NCBI RefSeq assembly: GCF_040054535.1 | Contig: NC_090795.1 | Span: 1,165,501 to 1,229,500, forward strand | From: Antennarius striatus | Lineage: Eukaryota > Chordata > Actinopteri > Lophiiformes > Antennariidae | DNA length: 64,000 nt | Direction of reading: 5' to 3' | Shown: positions 59,536-64,000 of the stretch, in pieces | Position numbering within the stretch: the stretch's first letter is position 1 | Layout: every line of letters begins with the position of its first letter | Position numbers and translations under genes: made by a program | The notes under the pieces: generated by a model | Told to the model about the DNA's origin: nothing | What the model saw: only the letters and a program-made list of their open reading frames with translations | The model's database searches: none

Positions 59536-60360
59536 CTACAACCAACAATCCAGTTGGACGTTAATGGAGGGCATCATCAGGAAAGCACTCAAATGATCGG
59601 TGGATGGTCTTAGCATGAACGGATCCGTCAGCAGCCAATGAGGCGCTTCAGAGTCGAGGTGAAGCATCGCTTCAAAGATTTTTGCAAAGAAGCATAGAAA
59701 AGATTCTTCATTGGCAGTAGTAGTGACACAGAAGGTTTTGGGCCCCTGAAGTCTCATTTCTCTAAGGGCCTCAGAAAGACATTCGGTTTTCAGAGTCCAA
59801 AAAATGCCACCAGGATGCCTGTCGTAAAATTCTACAGTTTTACGTCCCAGAGAAGACGTCTGGGAAACGAGCACCGACGACGACTGCAGCCCTGAAGGAA
59901 GAAAAGAACAGTTTAGGTATTTTTTATTTTTATCGGCTCTACTGAGCCACGATTCATACTCGTTTGATTTTCCCAGCAACCAGTAGGAGACGTGTCTGGA
60001 AGATTTCAGACACGTCCAGATTCTCACCTGTGACAACTGGTTGGGATGTGTTTGGGTTCGCTGGCAGCTGTGGCGTCACCGTCCACGCCAAAGTCGATGT
60101 CTAGCTCCTGTCTGTGAGTCACTAACGTCCTGTTTTCGAGCTTGAGGTCTCCATGGATGATTCCAACAGAGCTTGAGTGGAAGAGTTTCTGCTTTACTTG
60201 GGGGTAGATGATGTTATATTGTCATTTCCTTTTCCATGCTATTCTACCTCGTTTAGGTATTCATCAGGGCTTTTCGTTCTTAATGGTGACGTTCTTGTCA
60301 CTCATTGTTGTGCAAATTTTCCAAAACCACCTTTCCCCTGGTGAGGTTGCAGCTGGTAGC
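59536..60360 (-). pseudogene. Relic of a HIPK-like protein kinase
   Basis: Kinase motifs occur in the right order on the minus strand: a glycine loop GKGGFGKFA (60338-60311), soon followed by a stop and, in another frame, VTIK, a possible beta-3 lysine; the catalytic loop IIHGDLKLEN (core 60155-60132); DFG (60095-60087); then, after a possible intron (donor GTGAGA after 60029, acceptor CTTCCTTCAG before 59891), a C-lobe frame with EFYDRHPGG, FWTLKTE and MLHLDSEAPHWLLTDPFML, resembling the HIPK-type 'ML.ID...ITP...HPF' segment. The activation segment and helices F-G are missing, the N-lobe is interrupted by stops, and the two best exons do not join in frame. It is most likely a decayed member of the expanded fish HIPK-like family; a divergent gene with unrecognised exons is the alternative. 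Confidence 0.55.
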
Positions 60361-63300
60361 AGGTGGATTTCAGCCAGTTTCCTGTGGCTGAAGTGGTCGA
60401 CGTGCCGAGAGTTGGAACCTGAGAGGAGATGAATGTGGATAGATTAACGACAGCGGAGATATCACCGCATAGTCGTCGTTTCACTGACAATATCGATTTT
60501 GTCACTGGAAAAGCCATGAAACAGCAGGTTTAGACCGTTACACTTTGATGTGTGAGAGTGAAAGAAAAAATACAAAAACGATTAAAATACTGCCTAAAGA
60601 AAGACACTAAAGCTGATGTATAGTAAATAAAATCCTGAAACATTTTGAAGTTACAAATCGTGTTGCTCAAACACAATCATCAGCAAATAAAGAGGACTCA
60701 TGTTGTCGTTGACATGGAAATGTTTTTGGAAGATGATGTTGTGACGCGTTCCCTAAAGTAGCTGTGGTCACTTCCTGTTCGAGAGCCTTCGTGGTAAAAT
60801 CTGCTGTAGTGGATTCGTCTGCTTGAATGTTGTAGCTTTGATGTCATCGAGCAAACCTTTAGGTTGTGTGCTAGTTGGAGAGTTTGGTCTGTGTTGGGTT
60901 CTTTGTTCATATCTGAGGATACAGAACAAAACTCGTCATCTTCCTCTTGATCAGACGCTAGTCTTGAGGTTCTGAATACACCCGGCTTTGAGTTAACAGG
61001 TGTGGGCGTGTGTTTACGACTTCTAAATAAGCTATAAATATTACTTTGAAATGAACAATCTAAAAATGAACATTTTCATTCTGACTGAGATGTGTGATAA
61101 CACGACTAAAGAAATCTGTTTGTTGATGAACCCTTAGAGGAAAATACAGGATCCTCTGTCGGAGTGAACGAACCCAACTCTGATCATTAAAGCGTTCTGT
61201 GTTTTCAGCCAAGGTAACAGGTGGAGTGTCCAGGAGTCAGGTCCTACTTATAGTTGATTCAGGAGAAGCTTTACACACCACACAATTGTGTGTGTGTGTG
61301 TGCGTGCGCCAGTCATATAGCACATGTGTGAAGTATGCATGCTTTATGTTGTGGAGTTTAAAACCTGTAGATGAATGAACCTCTGATACCAGCAGGAGGG
61401 CAGTTCAGACGAGTCAGCAATAATGAATAATTCACGTGAAATCTTTAACTTTTAACAGCATCGGTGGTAAAATGTAAGACCCCAAAACATCCCCTTGAGG
61501 AACGGGAGTAAAACAAAACGGTAACTCTAACCTAGGTAATAACCTAAAGGTTTCATGTGGTATCAACGTAATTTAGATATGTTGATGTAACGTCGCCTAA
61601 AATTAAGTGGAATCTTGAAGTTTGGTTTGTGTCTGGAAAGGAAATGTTATTTATGTCAGCTTAATAGTTATAAATTGAACAGTCCCACTCCTCCCCTTCT
61701 ATCAGTGTAAATGTGATTTAAAAAAAAAAAAATACTGTATTTGTCATGTACCTTGAATGCCTTTCTCAACATGACGTTAAAAATAATTGTGTATTTCACA
61801 ATAGAAGTAACAGTAATTGTCTCATAACACAGAGATTGAACAAGTCAATTTAAAAGTTCTTTGAGGAAGTGAAGCAGGAAACAATCAGAACTATGAATAA
61901 CTAAACTAGGACAGAATATAAATTACCTTCATGTTTAGACGGATGTTTCTCGCTGCCGTTGGCCGGCATGAGGTCTATCAGACGTTTCCCGTCTTAGCAG
62001 CTCGCTAAACCAGGAGCTGGCAGGGTTTGCCAGTTTCGTCTCAATCCCGTCCAAACATTTGTTGGCTGAGGAAGGACGTGTGGAGCGTTCTTCAGTCCCA
62101 AAGTGACCAACGTGTCCCTGAAGGACCCGTGAAGGTCCGGCTTCATCTCGTCAGTTGGTGCAATTTGGAGGACGGGAGGTGAACCGGGGGTGTCGAGAGG
62201 CGAGGCATGATTCAGTTTCACGCTCCAGATGTGTCTCATTATAAAACGTCGAAACAAAACCTCGGCTGGATGACGATCTGCCAAAAAACAAGAAGGGAGG
62301 TCGTATTAACATAACCTTAAATTCAACTAAAATAATTTATGAGCGCTCTCCTCGAAGCCCGGCGCCAAATATAGTGCTTTTGTTTGCGAGCCTCAGATCT
62401 CGACGCCGTCTTTTCAACCTGCTGCTTTGGTGCTACGGTCGGTTTTATTCTATTTCACGAGCCAGATGGGAAGAAAAAAAACAAAAATAAAGAAACAACA
62501 ATGGAGGTAGTGATGTGTAAATGAGCAACAGGGCTGCGAGGTTCACTTTGGGAGAGGTCTGAATGAGGTGGTGGGGGCCAATGGGGGGCTGATCTGAGGG
62601 CCACTCAACTTGTTTTTATTCACCACCAGCTTTTCTCCTCTAAACCAATGCTAACGCTCATTAGCAGAGCCGTGTTTGTTTGAAATGCTAGCCAGCATTA
62701 GCAAAAGGTTGGCGAGTCGACGGCGGTCATCCGATTGGATTTAAAGTTATTTCAACAAATAGAACACAAGTTATCTTCTGGAAACTTAAAACACAGAATG
62801 TTCTTCCTTCCTCAACAAGGAAACGGGAAGTTACAGCAGTTTAGTTCAACTAAAGAAGCTTGGAATTAAATGATTTGAAAGAGTTGGGATCTGGTCGCAG
62901 ATTATAAATCCACTTTAATCTGGAATCCCAGATGCTTGTTTTGAAACGAAGCGTCGCGTGGATGCATCCATAGGCGCTCCATCTATTATTGAAGGCCTTC
63001 CTCCGGTTCTCAGTCCAGACATACATATTTTAGCATCCTCCTCCTGATCTGTCACCTCGTACATACCTCCATGGAAACGGCTCGACCAGCATCTGGTCGT
63101 CAAGGCACCTACCATCTAAAGCGTAGCAAAAACAAACCAACCACTTCATCTTTATGTAAATAATAATGTAAATATGTGGATATACAACATTCAGGTGCAC
63201 CGTGGGGGTTGTTTACATGTATATGTGCATAAAAATAAGGTCTATTTATTGATCATTATCTTCCATGAATGTTTTATATACTACATATTCTATCATGAAA

Positions 63301-64000
63301 TGTAAATATGATCAGATGTGTATCAGTAATCAATTTGTTTTTGGTTGCTTAAAATATTTGCTGATCAGTCATGGATTTATTTTTATGTTTGGACAAAGAT
63401 TAAAGGTAGTAAATATAATATTCAGATAAATTTACTAAATTGATTCCAGTATAGATTCAGATCAATAAGGACGTGAATCAATAACCTGGAGAAGGGGAGG
63501 GATTGATTACATTTCTAGTGTTTTTTTTCGTATACTATGTTTTATTTTGTATAAGCGCGAAACATCTGGACCTTCACAAATTTCAAATATTTAATTCATT
63601 CAACTTTGATTCATTCAATTTTTGGGAGATTTGTAATAATTCTAGAATTTAAGGTGAAGAACCAACAACTGAATCCTACTGAAGTTCTAGAAAATGAATG
63701 AAACGGAACACAAAATTGTCTTATTTATAAGACCAGGGTTTTATTTGATTGATCCGATCGATCGATTGGTCGATTCCTGAACAAACTCCTCCTCCTCCTC
63801 CTCATTTGAATGAACGTGTAAATATTATGTTGTGTTTGGATGTGTTGTGATTGGTTCAGGATCGGGTTAATAATGGGTCGATTCACAACCAGAGGCAGAA
63901 GCGTTGGAATGATTCCCGCGTTAATTCCACGCTTTTATTTCCCTTCCTATCAGTGCTAATTTTATTTCTATGCGCATAATCCATTTCTTAAGTGGGCTAA
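60361..64000. other. Gene-poor region to the window end
   Basis: AT-rich, with a short (TG)n near 61287, a CTC run near 63787 and no recognised exon. Minus-strand frames at 60698-60910, 61994-62284 and 62915-63115 match nothing I know. Confidence 0.5.

Overview
The window is nuclear DNA of a ray-finned (teleost-like) fish. Evidence: short introns with GT-AG borders, many long (CA)n tracts, several small terminal-inverted-repeat (TIR) transposons, and six genes recognised by their proteins that lie in the same order as in human Xp22.1: cnksr2 (+, 3' end only), klhl34 (-), smpx (-), mbtps2 (+), phex (+), ptchd1 (+). Human-specific statements (orthologue sequence, exon number, gene order) are from memory, not from a search.

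Layout. 1-4165: last four exons in view and 3' UTR of cnksr2. 4980-7130: single-exon klhl34 on the minus strand. About 9000-11933: smpx, three tiny coding exons on the minus strand. 11934-16640: repeat-rich upstream region with an exact MEF2 site. 16880-21970: mbtps2 (11 exons). 22000-25200: decayed tandem repeat array and microsatellites; the sms gene found here in mammals is not seen. 25303-33272: phex (22 exons, complete). 33290-37330: spacer with microsatellite, minisatellite and a piggyBac-like element. 37926-46103: ptchd1 (4 coding exons) under a GC-rich promoter. 46104-64000: about 18 kb of gene-poor DNA with diverged repeats, one possible promoter/first exon, and a decayed protein-kinase relic on the minus strand near 59.5-60.4 kb.

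The genes do not form a pathway; they are a conserved synteny block. Cnksr2 is a synaptic scaffold ending in a PDZ ligand, Klhl34 a BTB-Kelch protein, Smpx a small muscle cytoskeletal protein, Mbtps2 the Golgi site-2 protease, Phex an ectopeptidase of phosphate/bone metabolism, and Ptchd1 a patched-domain neuronal membrane protein. Coding models were built by hand from splice signals and reading-frame continuity; for mbtps2, phex, smpx and ptchd1 all exon phases add up to an unbroken frame.

I see no new multi-gene system. The most interesting items are a ptchd1 intron that is over 90% a mariner-like element, a GC-AG intron in phex, (CA)n tracts placed directly at three splice donors, a HIPK-like kinase relic, decayed roughly 120-bp tandem arrays, and perfect short inverted repeats.
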